Source: Helichrysum umbraculigerum
Lineage: Eukaryota; Streptophyta; Magnoliopsida; Asterales; Asteraceae
Direction: 5' to 3'
DNA: 64,000 bases
NCBI GenBank assembly: GCA_949592205.1
Contig: CATIUR010000004.1
Span: forward strand, 86,279,337-86,343,336
Positions 1 through 11,193 of this stretch are shown here, piece by piece. The notes under the pieces were generated by a model. It searched no databases. It saw only the letters and a list, made by a program, of their open reading frames with translations, and was not told where the DNA came from. The position numbers and the translations under genes were made by a program. Numbering within the stretch: position 1 is the stretch's first letter; each line of letters starts with the position of its first letter.

Positions 1-381
1 GGAAGTTTCTGTGAAAAAGAATGAAAAGAAAAGGTGATGAATTTGGTGAGTTTAGTTTGAAATTGGGTATTTGTCACTGTCATTGTACCTCCAAACATCT
101 TCACCTGTTTATATATATGTTTGGTGTCAAACTCAAGGCAAACAAACATATGATTCATCAAACGCGTATTACAAACGGATAATCTTTACGTGTGGTTTGA
201 TGACCAATTAAAACTGTTTTTGGATGCGTGTTTGTTTTCATGTAAATATGACAAATTAACATATCAAATAGTCTTGCACATATACTCAACATTTCATTTC
301 AAGGAAACATGTGTACCGGACAGCGTTTGATCATTATTCAATAATAAGAAAATGACAATACTTTTATTATTTTATATACTG

Positions 382-383
<2 letters not shown>

Positions 384-468
<85 letters not shown>
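384..468. repeat. (AT)n microsatellite
   Basis: An uninterrupted AT dinucleotide run of about 85 bases in intergenic DNA. The flanks (1-383 and 469-829) are AT-rich and show no gene or recognisable element. Confidence 0.97.
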
Positions 469-472
<4 letters not shown>

Positions 473-829
473 CAAAGAATTAAGACAAGAGACTTTGTGT
501 GACTCTTTTCTGTTGCAAGTAATGCCAATATTAATTGAGTTCTAGTTTGGCCATCCAGGTTTTTTGGGTCATGATTTTGTAGTGCTCGTCATTCTGATTG
601 TTAACTTTTATTTGACCAAAATATGTGTTTGACATAATTTTTATGAAATTACTTGTATTTTCTAAAATAATTAAAACATGCATGATAATTAGCTATAAGG
701 GGAAACTATTTGAGTATGTTTTTATTGTAATAAAATACAACTTGAAAAATAATACAATATCTAATTAAACAGTTACAATAATGAACTCTAAAACTAGTTA
801 TTTAGTTTATTTTAAGAAACACGGAGTAT

Positions 830-968
830 GATATAATTCTAGTCTAGTTGTAAGATGCCCTAATATGAGGTATCAAGTTCGAACCACCTTAAATAAACAT
901 ACCAAGGGCCGGGTGACCAAGGAAAATGTTGAAAAACGGTCACGGAAATACTACGGTTAGACCGCATA
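830..968 (+). repeat. possible tRNA-derived SINE fragment
   Basis: The stretch has a degenerate A-box (ctagttgtaagatg, from about 844) followed about 35 bases later by a good B-box (GTTCGAACC, about 878-886), the internal RNA polymerase III promoter layout of tRNA-derived SINEs. I see no convincing target duplication, so the limits are approximate. It differs in sequence from the SINE at 3361. Confidence 0.4.
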
Positions 969-1289
969 TATTTAAATAAAATAACTTGTTCTAATCAGTT
1001 AACCGAACATGGTAAAATTTCTTTCATTTACCAGGAGTAATAATCATAATATATATGTTTGCCTTCATTTAACCACTCGTAAGACACGACCTAATGCATA
1101 AGATTAAAAAGTTGATTTTGATATACTTTTTCATATATATAAAGTTCATGAATTATTAGCTGTTAATTTTACTAAGTATATATGTTTTAAAGTTGAACAT
1201 GAGAGTCATGTTTCTTTACAAGGAAAGATGGTTTTCTTTCTTTTTTTAGAGAGGCAAATATAAATCACCTATTCCACACATTATATAGA

Positions 1290-1292
<3 letters not shown>

Positions 1293-1347
<55 letters not shown>
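1293..1347. repeat. (AT)n(AC)n compound microsatellite
   Basis: An AT run of about 45 bases passes directly into a short AC run. The surrounding 970-1990 is AT-rich intergenic DNA with no supportable gene. Confidence 0.95.
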
Positions 1348-2001
1348 GATCGCCACTTAAAGTCACAACCTCTAAGTACGTTCAGAGTTATGTTAATAAA
1401 CCACCTATCCCACACATTAGAAAGATGCACACATATGCAACATTAGACCATTATTAGTCAAGGTTCACGAAAAAATAACCATGATTAGCAAATTAGGCGA
1501 TGTTCATATGCAACTTTACAAATACATTTATAAAGTGATTTAAAGTTGCAAGAATTTGGAGTTTTGGTCTTTTGGACCATTTTATCTGCATCGAGCAGTT
1601 GTATGATTTAATCATGGAGTCCAAAAGATAAAATGCTCGTGATTACCGGACCACCATCGTCATCTAATCTCCACTCGGGCTCAAATTGATATCTAGATCA
1701 AATGTAGCAGATAGATAGTGACTAAAAGACGTGTAGGGGCCATGTATATCATTTGCAATTTTAAGCAACCTTTAAAACTTTATTTATTCTCTTTTTAATA
1801 ACTAGATTTTCAATCTTTGCTAGCAAAATCATGGAGCTTATAGTTGTTAGAAATTAACCTTCAGGGGAACTTGAATATTCCAACATTATAAATTTGAATT
1901 TTGTTAAAAAAAGGAACATAAGTTTAATTTTGTAAGGTAATACGGAGTAGAATTTATCGGTACAACATTATACTATAATTTTTCTCACGAAAAATCATAT
2001 A

Positions 2002-2230
2002 CTCCCTCCGTCCCATATTTATAATCCATGTTTCTTTTTTTGGACCTCCCAAATTAATTGTCCACTTCTAAAAGTAGAATGGTATAATAAACTAAACTTC
2101 ATATTATACCCCTACTTTATATGTATGTCATATGTAAAAAGTAAGGGTAAAACTGTCATAGTACAGAAAAGTACAGTGTAATAATTATGTTGTTTCTTGT
2201 CTGTGAACAATAAATTTGGGACGGAGGGAG
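2002..2230. mobile_element. Stowaway-like MITE
   Basis: The 229-bp stretch is bounded by perfect 14-bp terminal inverted repeats, CTCCCTCCGTCCCA at 2002-2015 and its complement at 2217-2230. A TA dinucleotide lies immediately outside each end (2000-2001, 2231-2232). TIRs starting CTCCCTCCGTCCC with a TA duplication are the hallmark of Stowaway (Tc1/mariner-derived) MITEs. It has no coding capacity. Confidence 0.93.
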
Positions 2231-3344
2231 TAATTTTTTATAAAATTAATTTTATATTCTCCATTTTTAATATGCAACTCCGTGCAACTTTTTATTATTG
2301 CGTAATTTATGTTTAACTAATTTTCCATGTTTCCTTGTAAATTTGTCCTAAACACAGAAAAGTACTGTAACTTTTAAGTAACGACTTCCGATAAATTGTG
2401 GGAAACGGGAAAAATGCAAGGACAAACAAGAGCAGTGTCACAGGGACCAATGTCGAATATTTGTAGGTGTCACGTGAACCACTACCATACATGATACACT
2501 TGTTAAAATTATAATCATACAATTGTTCCTTTTAAGTTTTAACTTCTAACCATCGATAAATTTTGTCCATACCCTTTAACGATTTTGACGTAACATATGA
2601 CATATACACAACCCAACAAACAAACAAACAAACCTTGCATGTTTGGTACACACTACTTCCTAAAGAAATGACTTCAAACATGTCATTGGATGGGAATCTC
2701 TTTATATACCATCATTTTTTAATAAACATACCACTAATCATTGATTATGCAAAGAAAAGTACACAAATGTACAGAATGTTGAGAAAAAGTACAGTAATGA
2801 TTGTATTTAAAATAAAAAATAAAAAAGGATGGTATATAAAGTAGATCCCCATTGGATACTTTATAATTTTAGGCCGGTTATTTAATTCGTTAAGTGGGGA
2901 AGTATTCGGCCTGGAACTTGTAGCAAGTACTCGGTCAGAGTACTTGAGTAGTACTCGGATTGACTTTTTCTACATGTAAATAACAAATTTCAAAAGTATA
3001 TGTTTAAATATCAGAGAGTGAAGATCGTTAGCGAAAAACATTAAAGAGTGAGATCGAAAGAAAAGAAAGCGAACCAAACATTTGATTGAACTATAAATTT
3101 ATAAATATATTAAATTGTTGACCGACCCAGAAATAGCAAGTTTTTCTACTTTATTACTACTTATTTTCTTTTTGTTTTTCTGGTGGGAGGAAGGAGCTGA
3201 GGGTCATTTAAATTTGGTCCATGATTTGGTATATACATAGTTGTAAGCTATCGTGAATCTGATTCTCATTGTCCCCAATTCTTTTCAAGTTTTGGTAAAC
3301 TACATTGCTACCATACAATGGAATCCTATAAATACCTCAACTAA
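2231..3344. other. intergenic DNA, no gene seen
   Basis: Short open frames occur here but they are low-complexity and lack recognisable domains, so I do not call them. The sequence is AT-rich and single-copy within the window. Confidence 0.6.
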
Positions 3345-3360
3345 TAACCAAAGGGTATTT

Positions 3361-3639
3361 ACCACTTGCATAAATGGCCTAGTGGTAGGGAGTTCCCTCG
3401 GCTTCCTTGAGGTCACGGGTTCGACCATGCCCTAGGTAAACATTTATCATGTTAGGTACCTACACCCGTAAAAACACATGGAGCCCTGGAGGAACTTTCC
3501 GGATAATGGTTCATTCCAACCCCAGACGCCCCCTGTGTCAGGGGAGTTGCCCGGAGTCATCCTTGTGAGGTGGACAATGACTGGTGCCAAAAGCACACGG
3601 GACTTAGGTGTTCCCGCCAAATTACACCTTTTTCCGGAG
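3361..3639 (+). mobile_element. tRNA-derived SINE with perfect TSD
   Basis: A 279-bp insert flanked by a perfect 16-bp direct repeat, taaccaaagggtattt, at 3345-3360 and 3640-3655. Near the 5' end it carries an A-box-like segment (tggcctagtgg, from about 3375) and a B-box (GGTTCGACC, 3418-3426), the polymerase III promoter of a tRNA-derived SINE. The body is much more GC-rich than the surroundings. The 3' end is T-rich (cacctttttccggag) rather than poly-A. The intact TSD suggests a fairly young insertion. The 60-codon open frame across its 5' end is not a gene. Confidence 0.92.
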
Positions 3640-3655
3640 TAACCAAAGGGTATTT

Positions 3656-4571
3656 GGTTTAATGATATAAGATGAACCCTCCAATTTCAACACAAACAGT
3701 GTTTGTGGATTCAAGACTCACTTGAAAGTAGTGATTAACAATAATATGAATCAAAGACCACATCTATTGCCATTTGGTTTGTTTGATGAAGTATTAACAT
3801 AAGTATATTATAACTATGTTTATACATCTTAGCTTACACGATGTGTATTTATTGTCACAACTTTAAGTATTGGTTAACATGTGGTTATTTATATTGAAAA
3901 GTTGTAAAATGACACTATCCTACCCTCCATTTGTTGTGAAAGCACAATCACAAGTAGTGTGCACAAAAGGTGGTACACTAGAAGATGGAACATATTTAAG
4001 GGTGTGTATTTTGCATGTGCAAGCACTAGCTAGCAACTATTAGTGTTGGAATTTTGACATATTTTTTAGTGGCCATTAATAACTCAATCTTCACATTTTC
4101 CTTTGTTGGGAGGTCCATTAATTATTTAGCCTTTCCATCCACACGTTATGTGCCTTTCCTTTTAATAGCAAGTGCAATGTTATGCTTTAATAATCTTTCA
4201 TTAAATTTGATTGATCGACCTATAATGTAAAATTAATGTGCCATCAATAGTACCAATTATTAATTAATGTATATTCCTATTATTATTATTATTATTATTG
4301 TTGATAAATAAATTGTTAAGCTATTAAGTGAGTGTGTTTATTTTAGTTTTTGTATGATTATGAGAAGAAAAGAATAAATAAATTTTAAGAATTCAAGTTA
4401 AAATTGGCAATTCTACATAATGTTTACATAAGCATCATTTATGATTTGTTGAACTTTATGCCTAAATTCTTTGGTTAACAAGTTGTTAACTAGATGGAGG
4501 CCTATATGTTTGTAGACTAGCTAGACTTTTGATCGTCTTAAGAAGTGAATTTGTCAATTAATTGTAGGGCT
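3656..4571. other. intergenic DNA, no gene seen
   Basis: AT-rich sequence with a short (ATT)n run near 4280-4300. I looked on the minus strand for a second exon of the DUF569 gene at 6026 and saw none. Confidence 0.55.
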
Positions 4572-4756
4572 TTGTTAACGAAAGCCCTAAGGGCTTCCAT
4601 TAAGATATTTGGACATGCATAAAACAGTTATACATTGACTAAAATTCAAGAGGACACACAAAAATTCAAGGGGATAGAGAATATATTATTTTTAAAGTAC
4701 AAAATTTTATGCACGTCCTAACGTCTTAACGGAAGCCTTTAGGGCTCTTTTATCAA
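4572..4756. mobile_element. MITE-like element with long imperfect TIRs
   Basis: The first 45 or so bases (ttgttaacgaaagccctaag onward, then ggcttcc) match, inverted, the last 45 (ending aaggctttagggctc-like, then tttatcaa), with scattered mismatches. The insert is about 185 bp and non-coding. The TSD is not clear, so I cannot assign a superfamily. Confidence 0.65.
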
Positions 4757-5226
4757 TTTCCTTAACTGTATGAATAAGATTTTCGATTTTGAATTATTAT
4801 TGTTAGTTATGTTTATCAATTTATACAAAAAATACAAACTTTCCCTTTTCATCAAACAAACCACCGATAACTTTCTATCGATCACCAATACTTCTTATTT
4901 TCTTTATTGTACAAATTTTACATCTATTTTTACCCGTTACGTTTCTTCAATTTAATAATAACACTTTCTCTTTTCATATAATCGCATATTATGGCATAAT
5001 AATAATAATAAGTTTAACTAATAGTAATGATATACGGAGTAACATTATTTTGACACGTCTTATAACAACGGATGATATTTTTAATACGTGTCCATTTTTA
5101 TAATCATACGATGACGTATATCACGGGATGATAAATTTCATTATCACTCCATTAGGCGAACTACACAATATTGGAAAAAGAATGTTACACGTAATAAGTA
5201 GTTGATTTATAGAAAATATATAAAAG
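4757..5226. other. intergenic DNA, no gene seen
   Basis: AT-rich. The 61-codon plus-strand frame at 4770-4955 is low-complexity and has no recognisable feature. Confidence 0.5.
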
Positions 5227-5403
5227 CAGTGTTGGAGATAGGGTGGGGCAGCGTAGGCAGCGCCTCACAAAAAATTTTTAAATTACATATGAAAACTTTT
5301 TTTAAGATACTAATTACATTTTAAAAAATTCGCAAACAAAAACTATTAAAGAGATAAATATAAATTATTTTTGCCCCTCCATTTACATTTCCTAGCTCCA
5401 CTC
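5227..5403. mobile_element. hAT-like MITE
   Basis: The left end, CAGTGTTGGAGATAGGGTGG, pairs with the inverted right end (..cctagctccactc), resembling the CAGTG..CACTG ends of hAT-derived MITEs. An A/T-rich direct repeat, atatataaaag, flanks it at 5216-5226 and 5404-5415 (one extra A on the right), compatible with a decayed hAT target duplication. Non-coding, 177 bp. Confidence 0.7.
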
Positions 5404-5666
5404 ATATATAAAAAGTAATTAAATGACGCCCAGTCGCCCACCATTTACTAAATATAGCACTCGGTACAGTATTACTCTTTGCGTTCGTAAATACAATTTT
5501 AATATTCATTACTAATTATAATTATAATAATATTCATTACTAATTATAATTCATATCTACTCACCAATCTATTTTCATGAATTGAAATAAGAAATTAACA
5601 CTTTTAATTGAACAACTAAAAATAGAAATGTAAATAATTCTAATATACGCAATGGTTAAAAATACT

Positions 5667-5919
5667 ACTCCTCCCGTCCCAATCTTATTGTTTGGTTCTC
5701 CTTTAATAGATGTCACCATTCTATTTTTTACTTCCATAAATAGATGAGAATAATAAGATAAAATTTTTTATACCCCTAAAATATACATGAAAAACAATTA
5801 AACAATAAGCCAGGTAAAAGGTAAAGGTTAAAATTATCACTTTACCAAAAAGTAAAAGAGATAAATATGTTTTATTAAACTGCAGAGTTTTTTTGTTTGA
5901 TGACAATTTTCACGGAGTA
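5667..5919. mobile_element. degenerate Stowaway-like MITE
   Basis: It begins actcctcccgtccca, close to the TIR of the MITE at 2002. It ends cacggagta, a decayed complement of the same TIR. The interior is AT-rich and different from the 2002 copy. The 61-codon minus-strand frame inside it is spurious. Confidence 0.55.
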
Positions 5920-6025
5920 ATTAATAATTAATTAATTACCACAAATTTCATGTCAATTAAACAATGCGAATAAATAAAATAAAAATAAGACAATTTAACA
6001 AGGAAAAAACAAAGAACAAACGTAC

Positions 6026-6619
6026 CTTTTTCATGGATTGTGTAGGGCTCCGAGGTGACGACCGGGAAGACTGACCCGACCCGAAACCCGATCCAGCAAC
6101 TTCATCGGGCACCGGAAAACTCGGAACCAACGCTAAACAATTATTAACACCAACAACAGAATCTTCTTCCATAACATTAACAGGTTCAACGTCCCACAAA
6201 ATCCAATTATTCATCGAACTTGTAAAACTTCCGTCATGCGTCACCGTATTCCGCCACGGTGGCATCGCCCCATTGGCCCTCAGATACGTCCCAACACACG
6301 ATTTCAGCTTAAACTGAAACCCATCTCTTATCGGTGTCCATTCAATCGCTAAATCCCTTGTGTTTTCAGTTACCGATTGGATGATTTTATTGCCGGCTGT
6401 TCCGAAAAGTACGGGTGTACTGCATGCCGTTAAGTAACGGCCGTAACAGCTTTTGAGACGGATCACGTGATTGTCCACGTGTTCGATTAACCATCGTGCC
6501 GGTCGTGTTGAACCGGCGGTTCGGCTTTGGTAAACGGTTTGATAGTCGTCTCCGGCGATGAGGTATTTGTCGAGATGGCTTTTTAGTTTAACGGCCACTG
6601 CTTTCTCAAAGAATTCCAT
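6026..6619 (-). CDS. DUF569 domain protein, exon 1
   Basis: The frame encodes 198 residues from the ATG at 6619. Residues 1-147 match the plant DUF569 family (Pfam PF04601), which has an actin-crosslinking/fascin-like beta-trefoil fold: the start MEFFEKAVAVKLKSHLDKYL and the repeated LKSC-YGRYL / LKSCVGTYLRA motifs are typical. Residues 150-198 form a Ser/Gly/Pro-rich linker. The open frame continues to 5957, but the codons after Lys198 encode a hydrophobic tail (FFVFSLLNCLIF) unlike the family. That point is also a strong splice donor, AAAAG|GTACGT, with GT at 6025-6024, so I end the exon at 6026 in phase 0. Many family members have a second C-terminal exon. I cannot find it within 3656-6020, so the gene may have a long intron, be truncated, or end here. 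The molecular role of the family is poorly known. Confidence 0.88.
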
Positions 6620-6672
6620 TTTTTGATATTTATTTGCAGAATAAGAATAATAAATGTTGTGTACAGTTTGGC

Positions 6673-6680
6673 TTTATATA
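6673..6680 (-). promoter_or_regulatory. TATA box of the DUF569 gene
   Basis: On the minus strand the sequence reads CATATATAAAGCC. The TATATAAA core lies about 54 bases upstream of the ATG at 6619, leaving room for a short 5' leader of about 25 bases. No other good start element lies nearby. Confidence 0.7.
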
Positions 6681-6960
6681 TGGGAAAGTTACAATATTAA
6701 CCCCTCAAGTATTATGTTATTTATATAATATATTCTGTTAATGGAAATATTTCTACACATTTATGGTCCATTTTGCTAATTCTATGTTGGTCACACACCA
6801 TAATGTAGTTGTTTTAAGAGTGAAGAAATAAGAATGTAATTTAATGAATTGTATAATTAGAATGTATTGACATATCAATGGAAGTTCATTGATAATTTGA
6901 TCTATTAGCACTACTTAATTCAACTTTAGAAACAATATATTGTTGACACTTTATATATAA
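6681..6960. other. upstream intergenic region of the DUF569 gene
   Basis: AT-rich sequence between the presumed DUF569 promoter and the Helitron-like terminus at 6961. No further gene is visible. Confidence 0.5.
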
Positions 6961-6992
6961 CTAGATCATAACCCGCAAAATTTTTGCGGGTT
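6961..6992 (-). mobile_element. Helitron-like 3' terminus
   Basis: On the minus strand a perfect hairpin (AACCCGCAAAA..TTTTGCGGGTT) is followed by atgat and then CTAG|T. A short hairpin 5-12 bases before a terminal CTRR, inserted 5' of a T, is the canonical 3' end of a Helitron. The element would extend to the right from 6961. I cannot fix its 5' TC end. One weak candidate is A|TCTTATATATAAG near 8200. Captured host-gene pieces (7566-8093) lie just inside. Confidence 0.65.
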
Positions 6993-7565
6993 AGAACATA
7001 TGTAAAATAATCAAAGTGGATTACGAAAAAAAATTAAAATAGAAAACAACGAATGTTCATTTAAAGTAATAAAGACGTTACACCAAGGTGCAAACCGAAA
7101 ATAAGTAAATCATAACCCCTTATAGATAATAGACATATTGTATTAAAAATTTAGTACAAGGAAGATCGGAATTAACGTTCATGTCTCTCAATTACTTTAT
7201 TACTTCATTCAACAATAGTTGAACATTTTATCAATGAATGTGTCAATTGGCATATTGTTTTATCTCTTACCGGTTGTTGAATTTACCTATCTCGTCTAAA
7301 CCGCTTATAGTGACCTTCAGATTCTTTGTGCATCTAGACTACAATGATCCCATGAATAGATGATTCCTAAACTACAATGAATTAGCTTCTTTGAAATTTT
7401 AATCTCCCGTATGGCATTTATGAGAAATTGTAGGTATAAAATAATACGCCAATTGACACATTCGTAAGTAGTCTTGATTAGTGTGTTCACCCATTTATTT
7501 TATAGCATCTAGCTATTCTTTTACGGTTTTGTTAATATTGAAAGGTCACCAGCAAAAGCTCAATT

Positions 7566-8093
7566 AAATTTTTTTCAATCGATAAAGTTTGTTTAGAGCT
7601 AATGTGCCAGTTTTATCACTCCACAACATATCCATTTGTGCAATTTCTTCGGTGGCTGTCATTCTATTTGTTATAGCACCTTGAAACTGAATAATGACGT
7701 GTTACTACTATGGATAATGAATATATTACATTAAAAGTCAAAGATTCAATAACTTGTTTGGATAAACTATGGGAACCAAATCACTATTGATCAACTCGAG
7801 AAACATGCAGTCAAAACCTGTTTCCATCATAAAGATTACAGTGTCATTAGTAGCAATAGAATACTAATTAACATTATATCCCACTTATTGTTCAAAATAT
7901 ATATGAGCTAAATCATTATAAAGTTACTTGCTGTAAGTGGTCAACATGTGGTGTTTTCCACCAGATGAGTAGGCTTACCAAAAAACATATGAACTCCCTA
8001 TTGTAATGACAACTGCCTCAATTTCATGTTGTTTACATGTCGAGCCTGAGTATACATTACCTGAATTCTTAATTACTGCCGTAAGAGGCAACT
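7566..8093 (-). pseudogene. plasma-membrane H+-ATPase fragments
   Basis: On the minus strand 8093-7932 encodes a stretch close to plant P-type H+-ATPases: LPLTAVIKNSG, then VYSGSTCKQHEIEAVV, then, after a one-base frameshift, FFGKPTHLVEN, and after a further shift HVDHLQQ. After an intron-like gap, 7683-7566 encodes QGAITNRMTATEEIAQMDML followed by WSDKTGTLALNKL. DKTGT is the invariant P-type ATPase phosphorylation site. Another single-base shift follows LNKL. Order and orientation match the parent gene (A-domain, then P-domain), with the transmembrane exon between them missing or decayed. Frameshifts and missing exons make it a pseudogene. Its place beside a Helitron terminus suggests gene capture, which is inference. 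Confidence 0.85.
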
Positions 8094-9127
8094 GAAAACA
8101 TATACCAGTTATTAATGCTCCCATAATCATTAAAAATTATGAGTATTTTTCTTACTATGAAAATACTTGGATCGATTAATAAGAAACTTATATATAAGAT
8201 ATATCGATGCCACTATCATTGCCAATCATCATAGCTTGGTGATGAATAGTGTATAGTTGATATAACTATGTATAGTTGACATGTATTGATTCAGAAAAGT
8301 ATTTATCTCCGCCAGACTTGCCTTTTGGTGTTCACCACTCACAATCTTCTTAGCTGCCTAAAATTCGGCACTCTTGCAAAATTGCTTCTTCACATGCGTC
8401 AAAACCGTTTGGGTCATCTCAAAACACTATTGTCCAAAAAAAGGTTAATGCATAAAAAGTGTATTACATTTAAAACCTCCTATTGTTTCGATAATGCTAT
8501 GATTCATAAGGTAAAATAAATAACTATTATTTTATGCATTAGATATACACTTTGGAGATTTTGGACCCATTAGACTCAGTTTTTTCAGCTAATATATTGT
8601 TTATGCTATACTACTCACATTACCTGTCAACAATAACACATAACCAAGACTGAATCTTTGAGAGCCAAACTTGCTACCTATAACAGATCATAATTGTAAC
8701 AATCAGCGCGCAAACCAAGTTTTGATTTTTGAACTATAATAAAAAAAGACAAAAGGTGGTCTAGCACCTTAACGGGAATGGTAGGTGTCCTCCATTCAAA
8801 GTTTTATCATTTATGTCAAGTACAAAATCTTCACGAATTTGTTTTTTTATGAATATAAGACACTTGAATTCAAGTTTGACAGTTAAAATATATAACTAAC
8901 ATGAAGAATTAGAAAAAATGCCAATAAAGAAGTTGGTAGTAGTTTATTTACTAACAATTTCGAAAAGGATAGAAAGCATCAGTCTGAAATCCTTAATGGC
9001 TTAATGCAATGCTGATAATTAACACATCCACAAGCTGTAGACATAACAGAAAATAAGGTTAAAAAACAAATGTCAATAAGGACTAAATCATCAGGGCATT
9101 TAACCCAAAGTCCAGTCATAATTCTGA
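8094..9127. other. degenerate sequence, no gene called
   Basis: The only frame of note (8286-8519, plus) is not recognisable. On the minus strand 8300-8450 has exon-like composition broken by stops. It may be further decayed captured sequence. Confidence 0.4.
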
Positions 9128-9545
9128 GTGCAGTATGTTACACCCCATTAGGTGACGATTAAGTGACTTGCAAAGACACTATCAAACCTACATGTTATAC
9201 ATTGTAGTCTATCATTCCATGCCAAAAACATTATCAAAAAATGTCCTCACCAATTTAGGTGGCGATACGGGCACACAGGGCTAAAAATGACCCCACCAAG
9301 TTAGCCGCATACCTGCAAATATAAATACATATTATTGAAACTCATGCTAATAGAGCCACAATTAATTCCGTGATGTGGATGTAGTATCGTAGTCACCTGA
9401 TAGTATACCTGCAGATATACATACAGAATTTTGAAACACTATTTGGAATGGAAATGTGATTTTAGCGTTCAACGCTAAAATATAAAATATTTAATTCCAT
9501 TCTTCTGGGTGTAGTATGTTACATCCATTAGGTGACGATTAAGTG
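9128..9545 (+). repeat. direct repeat pair and short tandem blocks
   Basis: A segment of about 37 bases (core ttaggtgacgattaagtg) occurs at 9128-9165 and 9509-9545. Between them a second short block (tacctgcagatataca and its variant) occurs near 9311 and 9410. These look like a local segmental duplication. The right-hand copy ends exactly where a new, more GC-rich repeat begins. Confidence 0.7.
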
Positions 9546-10690
9546 TCGCACCCCCAAATTATGATGCAGCGAAAGTCAGGTCGGGGTGCGACTAATCGGA
9601 AATCAGCATACCAAGTTACGACGAACGACCTCTTCATGAGTCATTTTGAAATCATTACATTTTCATAAATAAAATGTTTGAAAACATATCGTTTATTGTT
9701 TCAAAAATACAGTTCCTAGAGTCCACGTCCATGACGGAAGATTCTATTACATAACAGTATACAAAAAGTAATGCGAGAGAATCTCCGTTAATACAGTTGT
9801 AAAATCATGCGACTCTTGCTAAGATGTCCTAGAGTAATCCTACTCCATTTGAGTACCTGAGAATACATGCTAAGAGGGTCAACACGAATGTTGGTGAGCT
9901 CACAGGTTTATCAGTTAAAATAGTAAGTATGAACCACAAGATTTTATCAGCGTTGCATGTATGCGAAAATATGTATATACTATTGCCATGAGCTCATAGT
10001 CGAAGCTAATTAACAGAAAATAAGTAAGGTGCCTCCGCGAGTGCCTAATCCAAAACACTCGTACAAAACAAATATCAATTGCCCATTTTTACATAATGGT
10101 TCGTGGTAGTGCTACTACCTCGGGTGGGGATTGTCAGTCCCAAATGGATCCATTTACAAATATTCGCGCTTAAGTCAATAACTAACGAAACTATGATATT
10201 AAGAGGCCTTTAGTGGATTAGAAAGTTACTCATGCAATCCGTATAAGAGTTTATCAGTACTTGTGTTCATGTAAAGAAAAGCAATGTATCTCACCCAAAG
10301 TAAAAACAGTAAAATTGGGGTTATGAGACTCACCTGAGTCTTTGTAAGCTACGTTTATATAAATAAATGAGTATCTGAATGCTACAATCAGCAAGTAGGT
10401 TCTCTGAACCCGTAACCTTCCAGCGCCCTAAATGAGAAAGGTTATATGTAAGTGGATGTCTCAAAAGACCATCCATGCTAGTTGTCCACCCAACTAGTTA
10501 TGTCTAAATGTTTATCGTTTGCTCTTGAAAAACGTGTACGACCCGTTGGTGACGTTTTGTAATAATAATTCTCAAAGACATTATTATTATGTTTGTTTCG
10601 TTGTATACTTATAAAAGTATATGTATTGCGTGTTCGAATAGTATCGTATATAGTTTAGTTGTTGTTATGCGAATTCGATACTTGGTGAGA
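9544..10690. repeat. possible LTR fragment, family unknown
   Basis: Starts abruptly with TGTCGCACCCC after the duplicated block and runs in non-coding sequence to the gypsy integrase scrap. The length and the TG start are LTR-like, but I found no second copy, PBS or PPT in the window. It could equally be another repeat class. Confidence 0.3.
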
Positions 10691-10694
10691 ATAT

Positions 10695-10850
10695 GTGTTT
10701 TCAATCAGACTATTAATGGCGACACTCAAAGCGACACTTGGTAAAGGTTGCGACACCGAGTTCAGTGCCGCAAGGTATAAAATTTGGATAGGTGGCGACA
10801 AATTAGATGATGCGTTGTGGGCATTCAGAACTGCTTATGGCAAGGCATGT
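10695..10850 (+). pseudogene. Ty3/gypsy integrase fragment (Athila/Tat type)
   Basis: The frame contains DKLDDALWAFRTAY fused directly to GKACP. In Athila/Tat-type integrases DALWA[FY]RTA and YGKACHLP are about 14 residues apart, so an internal deletion has joined them. It lies opposite in strand to the neighbouring Athila-type fragment (minus, from 10835), so a rearrangement separates them. It carries no catalytic DDE core. Confidence 0.7.
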
Positions 10851-11193
10851 CCAACAAAAGATCCAGCAGGAAGGAAGAAAGACCATGGTGGTCGAGATGG
10901 TCCTGGGTCTGGTCCCAACCTGAAAGGTGGTTCCGCAGGTCTCGACAATCTGGCTATCTCACATAAAGCTGAAAGGATCTGATGGTGTGCAGTAAAGGTC
11001 TGGAACAAGGCCCAGGTAGCAGCGAGATCATACAAGGTAATGCCATACTCAAGAGTTGGTGGCTGTCTGATAACTGGAGTAGTCTGTGGCGGCACAGGCT
11101 GGGCTGCAGGTGATGTGGCATGCTCCTCGTGCTCTAGCTGAACATCGACAAGTCCCTCCTCAGGGATAGCAGGTAAAGCTCTCATGCGCCTGG
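10835..11193 (-). CDS. 3'-region ORF of an Athila/Tat-type fragment, 3' part
   Basis: The frame has been split by the chromovirus at 11194-19781. The 5' part lies at 19782-19874. The TSD CCTGG joins the two parts in frame, giving about 149 codons in the original. This part is Pro/Ala-rich with a central LEYGITLYDLAATWALFQTF segment and ends at a stop at 10835. It sat about 180 bases downstream of the integrase frame (20054-20587), the place where Athila/Tat elements carry an extra ORF. I do not recognise a domain. Confidence 0.5.

Noticed and set aside
2563..2844. 93-codon plus-strand open frame
   Set aside because: Low-complexity AT-rich translation ending in a Lys-rich run. No domain, no promoter or splice context.
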